This document shows positions 10,353 through 21,470 of a stretch of DNA of 64,000 nucleotides, piece after piece. The notes beneath the pieces are model-generated. The model was not told the DNA's origin. It saw only the letters and a program-made list of their open reading frames with translations, and made no database searches. The number at the start of each line of letters is the position of its first letter. Within the stretch, counting starts at the first letter, position 1. This DNA comes from Melampsora larici-populina 98AG31. Its lineage: Eukaryota; Basidiomycota; Pucciniomycetes; Pucciniales; Melampsoraceae. The position numbers and the translations under genes were made by a program. Where the stretch lies: contig NW_006768822.1 of NCBI RefSeq assembly GCF_000204055.1, forward strand, positions 151,122-215,121, in the 5' to 3' direction.

Positions 10353-11256
10353 ATGGTTATCACGACACCTCCATCTGTTGCTTCACCTTGTGTTCAATGC
10401 CGCATGATTCATTCTTCCTGCTTATATCAAATAAATCCTGCGTGTCAAAGATGCCATAACCTTGGTACAATATGCTGTAAGTCTTTTCTTTCATTTCTTT
10501 TATTGTAATAATCTTCAATGTTTTTATTTATATTAATTAATTTTATTCTTTTTATACTTTCTTTTATGATTTGTTTTTTTAATTCTAGCCTATCCAGCAG
10601 CGCCTTCTACCAATATTTCACCTGTACCTGGTTCTCCTGCTTATAATTTTCCACCTCCAAACACGCCTAATACACCTATCAGAGTCAATTTCTTAAATCC
10701 TTATAATATTAATCAACACAATACACCTTCAGCTCCTGATTCTCCAAACCCTTCAATAACTTCATCAATTGAAACCAATTTTACTACTTCTGACCCCTTT
10801 TTTGAAAAATTATATGAACATAACTTAGCTTGGAAACTTGACTATATTACTTATCAAAATTGGCATTCTTGGAGGATCTTGGATGATACTATAAGACAGT
10901 TTAAAGAAGCTGGATATGAAGTACCCAACATTACTAATAACCATTATCATTTATTGCGTGCCCATTCTATTGCTGAATATGTTTCCAGAAAGGGTGAAGA
11001 TGAAAATTTAACTGTATCCACCTTTATTCCATTTATTAACCATGCTGAGCGTGCAAATGCTGCTATTTTATCCCCTTATAATACTCCTTCCACCAATCCT
11101 CCTAATACTGAACTTCCAATAATTAATAATGATCCTCCTGTAATTCCTTCTGTTAATTCCCCATACACTGATTATAATTATTCTGAATATACTCCTACTA
11201 TTTATGAACTTCCCAGTTGGCTTGATCCACACCTTTACCCATCTTCTCCTTCTTAA
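10353..11256 (+). CDS. Zn2Cys6 binuclear-cluster protein, antisense to the gypsy element
   Basis: Two exons, 10353-10476 and 10589-11256, join across a 112-nt GTAAGT...TTCTAG intron in one frame of 263 residues. The N-terminus carries six cysteines spaced C-x2-C-x6-C-x7-C-x2-C-x6-C (residues 13-41), the fungal Zn(II)2Cys6 DNA-binding arrangement. The next ~90 residues are rich in Pro, Ser, Asn and Thr, then comes an alpha-helical stretch (FFEKLYEHNLAWKLDYITYQ, IAEYVSRKGED) and an acidic, Tyr/Pro-rich tail that could act as a transactivation region. It has no recognisable fungal_trans domain and is much shorter than normal Zn2Cys6 regulators. It lies tail to tail with the integrase ORF, inside the retroelement. 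I infer a captured or element-encoded regulator; the target is unknown. Confidence 0.7.
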
Positions 11257-11415
11257 TATTACTATTCTTTATTAAATGTACATTGATAACTAGTGAAACA
11301 TATCCATTATTTTTAATCTTTATATTTTAAACTCTTTTCTTTTATTCTTTTAATCTTATTATATATTTTTTATATTTAGTTATTTGAAATTAATATTATT
11401 ATATGCTTTAAGTAA

Positions 11416-12729
11416 TTATAATTGCGCCTCTTCCTCATCAGTGACCTCCTCCTCTTCTTCTGCTGTTGGAATAATACCCCTTGGATAAAATCTTTTGACG
11501 TGTTCTGCTGCATATCTTCTTGATAATTCTACTCCATTTAATTCTTCTAAAATATAAGATCCTCCCACGTGTTGTTTAACAATTCTGAAAGGCCCATTCC
11601 ATCTATTCTTGAATAATTTTCCCCATTGAAATTCCAAACTCTTATTATAAGTTAATACTAAATCTCCTTCTTTTAATGGCTTCCTCATTCTATGCGCATT
11701 TTTCTTATCCCAATATATAATTCCTTGAACTCTTGCTTTCATCATTTTATCATATGCTTTATTAATAATTTCTTCTCTACATAATAATTGTTCCATCCTT
11801 GCTTTTAATAATTCTTCTCCCGTGGTAATTCTTTCCCAATCAATACCTAAAAATGTCCCAGCCTCTAAATCAATTGGTAATACTGCTACTTGATTAAATA
11901 TCATCTCATAAGGAGACATTCCAGTTGTTCTTTTCGTGGAAATTCTATCAGCAAATAAGACTTGAGGTAAAAATGCTTCCCAAGATGTCCCACTTTCATC
12001 ACTTAATTTAATTAATGCGCCTTTAATATCCTTATGTCCTCTTTCAACCATTCCTTCTGCTTGAGGCCAATAAGCTGTTGATTCCACCACTTTTGATCCA
12101 GCCATAGTAACTGCTTCTCTAAATATTCCTTTAAATTCTGATCCACCATCAACTGTAAAACATTTCACGGACCCATATCTCATTATCCACTCTTTTGTAA
12201 TAAATTTGGCTACTGCTGTAGCTGTTAATTTCTTTAAAGGTGCTGCTTCTACCCACCCAGATAAATCATCCCTTGCAATTATAGCATAGTCATGACTTCC
12301 AGCTTTAATATGAATAGCATCCAAACTGACTCTTCCAAACACGGTATTTTCACCTGTAGCTCTTCCCACTTCTTTCTCTTTCTTTGAACTTTTCTTCTGA
12401 CATTCTTCACATGATACCACCCAATTTCTAACTGATTCTTTCATTTCAGGCCACCAAAATCTTATTAAACACCTTCTGTAAGTTTCTTCAATACCTCTAA
12501 GTCCCAATTCTTCGTGTAATTTCTTTAATATATGTTCTTGTCCTTCAATTCTTGATATTACCAATCTTCCTTGAGGCACTCCTCCTTTCTTTAACCTGTT
12601 TCCATCCACGTAAAATAAAGGTACTTTGCTCTTAATCTTTTGAAATTCAGCATCTTCACAATCCTTTGGCCTTATTAAAGTTGTTAAATATTCCTCTAAA
12701 TTACGCCAAATTCCTTCTTGACTCCACAT
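11416..12729 (-). CDS. Ty3/gypsy integrase, 3' part of pol
   Basis: The open frame covers 437 residues without a lesion. It has an HHCC zinc-binding region (EHILKKLH, then CEEC about 40 residues on). The DDE core shows D in SLDAIHI, D in FTVDGG and E in AEGMVERGH, with 34 residues between the last D and E, the retroviral-type spacing. A C-terminal region with GDLVLTY and WNGPFRIV resembles the GPY/F module, and the tail is acidic. The frame continues a few codons upstream (EEVILEENS) before it meets the left end of hAT-3. No reverse transcriptase, RNase H, protease or gag is present, so the element is 5'-truncated. The first residues are probably internal to pol rather than a true start. Confidence 0.85.
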   Translation of the reverse strand: MWSQEGIWRNLEEYLTTLIRPKDCEDAEFQKIKSKVPLFYVDGNRLKKGGVPQGRLVISRIEGQEHILKKLHEELGLRGIEETYRRCLIRFWWPEMKESVRNWVVSCEECQKKSSKKEKEVGRATGENTVFGRVSLDAIHIKAGSHDYAIIARDDLSGWVEAAPLKKLTATAVAKFITKEWIMRYGSVKCFTVDGGSEFKGIFREAVTMAGSKVVESTAYWPQAEGMVERGHKDIKGALIKLSDESGTSWEAFLPQVLFADRISTKRTTGMSPYEMIFNQVAVLPIDLEAGTFLGIDWERITTGEELLKARMEQLLCREEIINKAYDKMMKARVQGIIYWDKKNAHRMRKPLKEGDLVLTYNKSLEFQWGKLFKNRWNGPFRIVKQHVGGSYILEELNGVELSRRYAAEHVKRFYPRGIIPTAEEEEEVTDEEEAQL

Positions 12730-13199
12730 AGAATTTTCTTCAAGTATAACCTCCTCTCAACGGTTGACTTCCAGCGCACCCTGCGCGCCGCAGTCTGCGC
12801 ATGCGCTGTGGCCAAGCGCCGGGGATTTTGAGAATTTTCCCCACTGCGCCTACCCCCAGCGTAGTGGGTTTTCTGATTTTGACCACTGCGCATTTTTGCA
12901 CCACAGTGGCTATGGGATTGATCAAAACTGCGCCCCCTGGGCCCCATCCATTATCCATTGGGCTAGAATCTTGTCCAATATTACCCCAATATCCTCCAAA
13001 ACTCTATTACATAGGGAGAAAAATGAGAGTTGGGAAATGTCTCTTGATGTCTCCTCCTTCACTCACGCTCTCTTGCTCTTTCATGAGATCTTCCTCACCT
13101 CAAATTCCTCTCACTTTTGCTCGATAGACCACCACCTTCTGAATTATCAAATAAATCTCTAGCCACTATCTTTGTTTAGATATATCATATTATCTCAAA

Positions 13200-16100
13200 A
13201 TGACTTTACGTAGACCCCTTTCTAAGAAATCAAAAGCTCCACTTTCAAAGAAACCCAAGTCTTCCACTTTGTCATCTCAGTCCAACCCCTTCACAAAGTC
13301 TGCAAAGCGTGCAAATACTAGTTTTCTTAATCAAACTCAATCACAAATTAATAATATAGCATCAGTTGTTGTAGTTGATGGAGACTCAGATGATGAAAAT
13401 TTCGACCCCAACAAAGATAATCAGGAATTGGAAGTTGAGGAGGAAGAAGTTGAAGATGAAGAGCCAGGAGAGAATTCTTTCAATAGTACACCATCCCAAA
13501 CCGATGGTAAACGAACTCGACAAGTGCCTAAAGCCTCAAAGTCCTCAACCTCAACCTTGACCAAAACCAAAACCAAAAGTGGGAAGAAAAAACATGTAAG
13601 TCTGATCGTTTCATTACAAATTCATCACATGACTGACTACTATATGGTACTATTAGACTTTATATAAACTTCCTGATAATATTGACCCCGACCAAGATTC
13701 AGAAATTGAGTTTCAAGGCAAAACCAAGTCTGGTGAACAGGGATTTGATTCAATTAATCTCTACTTTGGAAAGGAGCTTATACATGGACCAAAGCAAGTA
13801 AGTAGAAGTGTTTCAATTACGTGGTTGTCAAGAAATCTAATCTGACAAATCCTTTAGAAAGAAAACGAACCACCTAGGTGCCGTGAATGCTTGTGGTGTG
13901 GTAATGCATACACCGATGGCCGCAAAAGCCGTTGGAATCTTCTTGGCCATCGAGATGGTGATCTCAATCGCAATCACTGTAAAAAACGCCACCGGGCAGT
14001 CGAGGCTGGGGCAAATCTCCCACCAACCTGGCAGGACAAGCAGGCGGAGTTAGCACGTGCCGAAGCTCAGGAAGAAGTTCAGAAGAATCACACACTTGAT
14101 GGTTTCCTTGATCTACCAAAGTTCTCAGTTTCGTTACTCAACATCATATTACACTGCCAGCATTAAAGAGGTTCCCAGATGGGAATATGGGTCCTAGTGA
14201 TCAGATTCCCATTCTGCTACTGTTACACAGTTCCATCAATATTTCCTGAGTAGCCATTGTGATATATGTAGTCAATATTTTGAAATGTGTGTCTCAATCT
14301 GAACAAAGTTACAGCATGTATTACACATGATTTTCTTATCTAGATGAGCAGATAACTGAGCGGACCTGTATGTAGCTGATAGCTAAGGATTTATTCAGAT
14401 GTTTGCACATATGTAGTGTATGCTTTATGGCTCAGATGTGCAGTGCAAGATGATTTGATGCTCCATTCTTCTCTCAATGATATTCCCAGCCTAGGTCATG
14501 TTCCGACCAGGGAACCTATTTAATGCTGGCAGTGTTAGTTCTATGGCTTCTTCGCAACTGCATTCCTTGGCTATGTATGGAAGATCCGTATCTTCAGGCT
14601 GCATTTGCGCTGTGCAATCCATCAGCCAAGCTATGGACGGCTTCGTGGGCAGCTCGGAAGGCGATGGACTACTTTGAGGAGTTCCACCACAAGCTGATCA
14701 AGACTCTTCAGGTGATAAGTTTTGCTCGATCTATATGATCACTTGATTGTGTAACTGATGTTGATCTTGTTTGGCTTTGACTTTGGCTTCGTTTCCCAGG
14801 ATCTATCATCCAAAATCTGTGTAGTTCATGATGTTTGGACCACAAAGGGTGGAAAGCGAGCATTCATTGGTGTGGCTGTGTCATATATCGACAAAGATTT
14901 TCATTTTCATATGGTTCATTTGACCCTTAAGCTTGTAGCGTGGAATCATTATGGAGTTTTACTCGCACGCCCTGTAGGACGTTTCCTGATACGGCATGGA
15001 CTACATAAAAAGATATGTTCTTTCCATTCTTTCATATCAATGATGTTTTTTTGACTCGATAAAAAGCTTACCTTGGTTTCGTGTCACACATGGTTGCTCA
15101 AACAACGGACTCAGGATCAAGCAATCCTCTTTTAGCCAAAGAATTAGAAAAGATGTTCAAGAATGCGGATGATCCTGTCTATTGGAACTCAAGTCGAAAT
15201 CAGATACGATGTTATTGTCATAAATTGGCTCTCACAGTCAAGGCTGGATTGGACACGATTGGCTTTGGATCCGGCCAAACAAAACCCTCAGCCCCTTGTG
15301 GAAAGAGACTTTATTTACTCTTGCCTGATGACAGCTTACCACCCCCAAAGATAGTGCTCTCGGACGGTACTATACTCGAGGACAAGGACAACGAAGTTTC
15401 TGGCGCACCGCATCTTACTGATGTGAATCCAATCACAGATTTAGCTCGTGATGAAGACGCCGAGAGCAATGAAGAAGATGAAGGCCCCGACTACAAAACA
15501 CAAGATCCAGAAGCCGATCTTCTACCACGTGCTCTCACCAAGGTAAACCCCCTTCGATCTGTATCCCACCACTACATATGTTTGATAATGATTTGATCAA
15601 TCCTCTTTTCCTAGATTCGAAGGATCAACAAGTTGATCACATCAAGTGCTCCTCGTATCAATCATTTTCAGAACTCAGCACTCCAACTCTCTTATAAGGG
15701 CCCTGGACTNNNNNNNNNNNNNNNNNNNNNNNNNNNNNNNNNNNNNNNNNNNNNNNNNNNNNNNNNNNNNNNNNNNNNNNNNNNNNNNNNNNNNNNNNNN
15801 NNNNNNNNNTGGTACGATGCCCAGTCGCGCTGTTGTGAAGCAAAGCAGGTAAGTACATAGTCGAATTCTACAAATGGAAATGTATGGATTATTTCATTGC
15901 TCTTCTCTGTTCCAATTGCCATCCTTAGGTTATCAATTTCATGATCACATCTGATCAAGAAGGGTATTACGAAGGGATCACTATATCTCCCGATGAGTGG
16001 AAGGCAGTCGAGGCACTGAACAGTGTTCTCGAGGTACACATCAAGTTTCTTTTGCTCCAAGTAGGGAATATTGACTTTGTATCTCTCTTGGTCAATGTGT

Positions 16101-16949
16101 AGATTTTTCTTCGTTCCACCAAGAAGATGGAAATAGACGGACCAACCGCGGGATCGGTGCTCTTCCAATACTCCACTGTAATCAGCTTATTGACCGCAAA
16201 GAAGACTGCGACACCTCATCCAAGCATCTCATCAATGATAACCACGATGACTAGCAAGCTGCGACTGTACCAAACCGAAGCGTTACACTGCGACCCCATC
16301 ATATTGGCAACCATACTCAACCCGAACTTCCGTCTCACTTTCTTCACCAAACAGTATCCTGAATACGCCATGAATGCTGAACGACTTTTTCGTCAGACAC
16401 TCGGATCCCTTGAAGAGCCACATGGCGAAGAGCAAGATGAAAATCTTGATTCTACACTTGGTCCGACTGAGGAGTCTGACCCATTTGAAGAGAAAGGTGC
16501 CTTCCATGCATCTGCGGGTCTGAAACTCTCTGTCGATGACGAGATTGACCTTTACATGTCTGGTAAATACCCTTGTAAAGGCGATATATTGGAATGGTGG
16601 CGAGTAAGTCTTCCTTCTTCCTAATACACACACTTACTGGTACTCAATCAATCTATCTTCTCAGTTCAATCAAAAGAACTTCCCAAAGCTCGCTAGGCTT
16701 GCGAGAGACTATTTCTGTTGTGTTGGAACTTCTTGCGCTGTTGAGAGGACCTTCAGCACAGCAGCTCACATATGTACCACCAGTCGTGGTGGTCTAGTTT
16801 CACGAACGATCGAACGCGCGGTAGGCGTCTGTCAGTGGCTCAAGCATGGTTTTTATCCAGGTGGTGAAATTGGAAAAGCTGTTGTGGCTGTAGACAAACT
16901 GGTGAAGACTTTGAAAAAGAACAAGAAAGCCCAAGACTCGAGCAAATGA
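13200..16949 (+). CDS. hAT transposase (hAT-3), multi-exon, split by a CACTG element
   Basis: Exons read: 13200-13595 (Lys/Ser-rich, then an acidic stretch), 13657-13797, 13858-14711 (Cys-rich BED-like finger CRECLWCG...HCKKRH, with the CACTG element inside), 14800 to about 15012, about 15070-15540, then further exons across the N gap, and a last exon from about 16665 to 16949. Core motifs are LVLWLLRNCIPW, VHDVWTTKGGKRAF, TTDSGSSN and CYCHKLALTVKAG. The last exon is a hATC domain with FSTAAHIC and W-L-K. Subtracting the 386 bp of insertion plus TSD restores the frame (NII to LVLWLL). No other stop or frameshift is visible outside the gap. Without the insertion the copy could have been functional quite recently. 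Splice sites from 15 to 16.1 kb are approximate. Confidence 0.8.
14152..14534. mobile_element. 383-bp CACTG-type (CACTA-like) non-autonomous element
   Basis: Termini are CACTGCCAGCATTAAA and its complement TTTAATGCTGGCAGTG. The inverted repeat extends ~25 bp with one mismatch. The flanks are TTA (14149-14151) and TTA (14535-14537), a 3-bp target duplication. CACTR...YAGTG ends with 3-bp TSDs are the hallmark of CACTA/EnSpm elements. There is no ORF. A TNP2 gene of the same superfamily lies at 22515-26007 and could mobilise it; the link is an inference. Confidence 0.88.
15710..15809. other. Assembly gap, 100 N
   Basis: Exactly 100 N, probably a fixed-size placeholder. It falls inside the hAT-3 transposase gene between LSYKGPG and WYDAQSR. 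Confidence 0.99.
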
Positions 16950-17484
16950 ATGCTCGGCCATCTTTGGCCTCTTTCTGCTCTCATTCTTAATTGCTTTTGA
17001 TCATTGTTTTATTTTCGTAACGTTCTTTAAAACCCTTTTAATCTTCTAATCGATTTAAACTTTTCAATGTTCCAATTCAAATCAAAAATGATCTTCTACG
17101 TACTCCGCTTCAAACTGTTCTATTCCGCTGTAAGCTCATCAGATTCGGAACTCCCAAAAATCTGATTGTCCCCATTTTACAATACCTCGCTCTACCTCGC
17201 TCTACCTCGCTCTTGTGAATCTTGGCCTACCTACCGCAGTTTTGAGGTTACTGCGCTGTGCTGAACTGCACCTTTGCCCACCGCTGGGGTTATCGTTTCT
17301 TTTGTCACTGCGCCCTCAGCGCTGCGCAGCGACAGAGCATGTTTTCAAAAGTTTGGACGCTGCGCAGTTTAGCCCACTCTGCGCGGTTCTGCGCTGAAGT
17401 CAGGTGTTGGATCCATGCTTCCCTTATCCAGACGGGCCAGGACATAAGGACGCCACACCTCGACAACTCCTGATCATTTGGAGG

Positions 17485-18377
17485 ATGATGCGCAGTGTAG
17501 GCGTATCTAGCTTTCGGCCCGACTTTTCCGAATCTCAACATTCACCAGACAATAGATGGCTGTGGGCCCTCGCGCTCAGAATATTTTTCAAGCTGGTAGA
17601 ATGTGGAGAATATACTGGTGTTCCAATTGCTGGTGATGAGAATGTAAAATTTGTCAATAAGTGTCTTAATACCCACATTAGGTCCCTGACCAAACGGTAT
17701 GTCAGGATATTCATGTTGCAAAAAAACACCATATCTCACACTTATTGTAACAAACTTTTGTGGGAACATACAGGTACCAGAACAAGAATTGGGAAGAAGA
17801 ACGTCGAAAAAGGACTTCTGATGAAATTCGCCGAAGTGCAAGGCTTAGATATGTGCGTTAAAATTACCCACTCAAAAATATGAATCATTTATTTGACTAC
17901 TTGATTTATATACACCAGCTGCGGCAGATACGCGAGACCTACATACTTACCAACCCTGAGCTTTGGCGACTTGCAAATGTTGTGCCGCCGGCATGCAGTG
18001 ACGATGAGACCGACCTCGAGCAAATCTCAACACCTAGCCAGCAGGGCCCGGTTATACCCTGTGTGATACGAAGCGTTAAATGGCGAAGCAACAATCTCAA
18101 GACAATATGTATGTTACTTGATCTTGCTAAATCAAAGGTTGATTCAAGTAAACCACGCAAGAAGGGTGCATCACCAAGGCAAAGTGGTCGGCCAAACCGT
18201 CCTCGGTATCGCTGCATAGGTGGACCACAAAGTCAGGTACCTGCACCAAGTGGCCTTCCGGTAGACTGCTATTCTTCGACTTGGCTCCAGAAACTTTCTC
18301 CCCTGGAAAGAACCCAGCTAGAAGTCAATCCTGTACCTATTCTGGATGAACTGCTTCCTCTCGTCGAAAAACTTTGA
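17485..18377 (+). CDS. Basidiomycete repeat-family protein with SDDE motif, function unknown
   Basis: Three exons: 17485-17696, 17774-17852 and 17919-18377 (introns GTATGT...CAG and GTGCGT...CAG) give 249 residues from the first in-frame ATG at 17485. The open frame extends further upstream to about 17404, so the start may be earlier. Segments are an N-terminal helical region with WLWALALRIFFKLVECGEY, a basic stretch on the middle exon (RYQNKNWEEERRKR...RLRY), an acidic SDDETD motif, an IRSVKWRS motif, a Lys/Arg/Ser/Pro-rich linker and a C-terminal GLPVDCYSSTWL motif. This layout resembles a multicopy family of hypothetical proteins that I recall from many basidiomycete genomes, often in repeat-rich DNA. 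No enzymatic domain is visible. It starts just outside the right end of hAT-3. Confidence 0.6.
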
Positions 18378-19587
18378 TTTTTTCGCTTGTATGTAAACAT
18401 TCCTGATACATCATGTTTGACTCCGATCACCGACACAGATCTCTTGATTTAGAAGCAACAGAACAGAGATAAAGGTATATAAACAATTGTATCTTCTGTC
18501 CACAACCGCTTTTTAATACATCAGTGTTTATCAGTGATAGACTCAAAGAAAAATTTTGTTAACTTTTGACTTCATGATATATCATAGTTCGTGTCAGAGG
18601 TGGAATCAAGAGAACTATCAATGTATCTCTCAAATAAAGTTGTTGATTTTTTATTTCATTATAGTTTTTATCAGAGGTGGAATAAAGTGAGCTATCAACG
18701 TATCTTTCTTCTGTGAAGAACCATTGCATATTTGTTTGATATTCAATAGAAAAGACAGACACAGTGCCAGTTCAATGTGACCTTAACATCAAGGTCACAA
18801 CCATTGCGTAGTTTCTGAAAATTAGACTGGAAACCAATAAGCAAACACGTTTATGACTCAATTTCGGACAGTTTTGATAGAGACGTACTTTCCATTGGAC
18901 ATGTGCCGCAATCTGATTACCTTCAATGCTGGGGTACACTTATTCAAATCCAGAACTCAGATCACATTAAGATAGGGATAGTTTTTTACCATCATCAAGC
19001 TATTGCTTTGGTCCAGATGTATATTTACTTGATCCAGGCTAGGAATTTACAACAGAGTAAAATACCCAATCACTTCATAGTCGCCCAACCGGTCCGTCAA
19101 CCATCAAAGTCAACTTTTTTACAATATACAATTCTTAATTTTTACATTCTGAGATTGAGTGAGGTCAGAAGATTTATCAGATCTGATTGATGATTACATT
19201 GAACACAACTGATCTATATGTACGTCAAGATCACAAGTGGGAAAGATCATTGCCTCCCAGGACATCTTTTGATGACTTGATTATAATCAAGTCATAGCGG
19301 AAAGGCTGGGATGACCAGTCATTATGTTGATCATCTGAATTGCAGAAGAGCTACGAATGTCTCATTCTGATTGTATGGTCAAATTAATCTCTTATATTGA
19401 TATAACTATCTTCTAGCTTTATCCATGTATTGTAATCAACAAACAAGACCACTTGATAAGTTGATCATGATCATGAGGTTGTAGAGCATATATTACACCT
19501 ACTGCTCCGTCAAGTTTCTAACTCAAAGCTCATACATTTCTCTGAAGATTTTTTTAAACCATCTCATCATTCAGTACTCCAGATATC
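18378..19587. other. Intergenic, AT-rich, with a local direct duplication
   Basis: No gene found. A ~50-bp unit (GTCAGAGGTGGAATCAAGAG...) at about 18594 recurs diverged about 80 bp later (ATCAGAGGTGGAATAAAGTG). The rest is low-GC DNA with several TGATCA palindromes. Confidence 0.5.
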
Positions 19588-20429
19588 ATGGATCATCACC
19601 CGGCCTATTATGTTTACTTACCCAATTATATGCTTGAATACGTTGTTGGTGAAACTAATCCTAGGATCGATGTGGACCTCTTCTTAAGCAAAGCTACTCC
19701 AAATCAAATTGTGGAGGTGATCTCAGCGTTTCATCCCCGTCTCCGTCTAACTCGAAATGCCGAAGAAGACCATGAACTCCTCCTCAAACTTTTCATTGAG
19801 AAGGTGGCCCCACGTCTATCTCGTTTAATCAGCTCTCTTAATGGCAACAAAAACTATATCCAAGGCCTATTCGCATGCCCCGTATACAAACCTGATCAAC
19901 TCACTAGCCGATGGATCAATTCCAGCGCTGATTACGACCCTAAACGAATTGATATGTTTGACACCGGTACTCTTATGCACCTCAGGAGCGGGAAGTACCG
20001 TCTTGCAGCCGAAAGCCTCCAGCACTTTATCGAGTCCTATACGTTTCTGAACCAAGCAGAAATTGATGAGATTATTGGTGCTCAAACTGATGCTGAGGAC
20101 ACTCTCCACGACACATCCATCTTCCTTGAACGATCCGTCGAGTCCATCAAAAGTATTCACCTTCAATTGCGTCTGCCCACCCTCTCACGAACCGAACGCG
20201 GAGATCTTGAGGAGGAATTAAAATGTGCTAAAGCTTCTTTAAGATCCCGTCAGGGGATGTTCAATGCTGCCATTGAAGACGTTGGTTTTCTTAGAGCGTT
20301 GGCCAAACATCATGAGTGCGTTCCCTGTCACAATTCTCTACATGATCACTCTTAAGCTGATCTAACTGATGCTATACTGATCATTCAATTAGGGGAGTCC
20401 TCCAAAAACATCAACCCGCTCAAAATTAG
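19588..20429 (+). CDS. Orphan protein, 254 aa, two exons
   Basis: ATG at 19588 opens a 728-nt exon that joins at GA|GTGCGT (20316) to a short last exon 20393-20429 ending EGVLQKHQPAQN. The sum is 765 nt, in frame. I do not recognise the protein. It is mainly alpha-helical and charged, with Leu-rich segments (LLLKLFIEKVAPRLSRL, SIKSIHLQLRLPTLS) and a possible short coiled coil near residues 195-235. There is no signal peptide or membrane segment. Its position among repeats and a second diverged copy of its 3' end just downstream suggest a member of a fast-evolving lineage-specific family. Confidence 0.5.
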
Positions 20430-20431
20430 CT

Positions 20432-20572
20432 GATCGAGAAATTATTGGAGCATTGGCTGAGCAACATGAGTGGGTTCCTTGTTTCAGCATTGTTTGCTAT
20501 TGTTTACTAACCACTTGATTGCATATTAAAGGTTCATCAAGGAACATCGTCCTGTCAAAACATTGAACCACT
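20432..20572 (+). pseudogene. Diverged tandem copy of the 3' end of the preceding gene
   Basis: The segment reads EIIGALAEQHEW, an intron beginning GTGGGT or nearby and ending AAAG, then FIKEHRPVKTLNH and a stop. This parallels FLRALAKHHE / GVLQKHQPAQN of the gene at 19588-20429, including the intron position. No upstream exon exists, so it is a partial tandem duplication or an alternative last exon. Confidence 0.45.
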
Positions 20573-20905
20573 GAAAATTAGCCCGTCCAATACCATAATC
20601 AAAAATCTCAAGCTTTGAATCTCTGTGATTTGTTGTCTTATCACTTTGACTGTCGTAACTGTTGATCATTATCTCTGACAAAAATTTTATAGCTGTTTTT
20701 GCATCATGTGAACCATGCATACCGCACTACTTGTCAATCACAATCACATAGTGTGATCGTGAAATTCTGAGTCATAAGATTGAATACTTTGCATATCACT
20801 TATAGTAATGCTCTCATCAAAACAGTTTTTGTGTGAGGTAAAAAGTCCCGGCGCGAAGATATGGTTCCTGGAACATGTTGGTTTGTAGTCATGAGTAATC
20901 AGCCC

Positions 20906-21259
20906 TATGTAGTTCTAACTTCTAAGTATCGAAAACAGTCCTTGATTTGTTGTTTTCCTGGATCTGCAAAACCCGCTCTATTGATCTTTCAGGTTTTCCC
21001 ACCCCAGGAACCTGCTCCCTTGTTATGTAGTTCTAACTTCTAAGTATCGAAAACAGTCCTTGATTTGTTGTTTTCCTGGATCTGCGAAACCCGCTCTATT
21101 GATCTTTCAGGTTTTCCCACCCCAGGAACCTGCTCCCTTGTTATGTAGTTCTAACTTCTAAGTATCGAAAACAGTCCTTGATTTGTTGTTTTTCTGGATC
21201 TGCGAAACCCGCTCTACTGATCATTCAGGTTTCCCCAGCCCGGGAACCTGCTCCCTTGT
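20906..21259. repeat. Tandem repeat, 3 copies of 118 bp
   Basis: Units start TATGTAGTTCTAACTTCTAA at 20906, 21024 and 21142. Copies 1 and 2 are almost identical; copy 3 has about ten differences. Each unit contains CAGGAACC..GCTCCC and GAAACCCGCTC blocks. No ORF survives across all copies. Confidence 0.9.
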
Positions 21260-21470
21260 TTTTTTTCTCTAAATTCTCATCCTCTCCTTTACAATCAGGA
21301 ATCTCAAGTTTAGGAGATCAAGTGTTCCAGAAAGCCAACATGATAAACTCTCGGAAGTTCTGTTTGATCTTCTCCTAGAAAGCAAAAGCTAATACCTCAT
21401 CAATGAAATCAGAGATATGTCCCTGCTCCAGTTTATGCTAAATCACGAGACAGAGTGAAAGGAAGAGAAT

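Larger units (their letters stand above)
12757..17407 (+). mobile_element. hAT-3 element (boundaries approximate)
   Basis: A multi-exon hAT gene is flanked by two GC-rich blocks full of CTGCGC/GCGCAG words (about 12770-12950 and 17230-17400). The outer ends are similar in inverted orientation: TGACTTCCAGCGCA at 12764 and TGCGCTGAAGTCA ending near 17402. I could not find a matching 8-bp TSD, so the exact ends are uncertain. The left end abuts the truncated gypsy pol frame. The repeated TACCTCGCTC (three copies, 17183-17212) lies in the right subterminal region. Confidence 0.55.

Noticed and set aside
17183..17212. Three TACCTCGCTC repeats considered as a CRISPR-like or regulatory array
   Set aside because: Contiguous short tandem units without spacers in a eukaryotic transposon terminus; a simple repeat.
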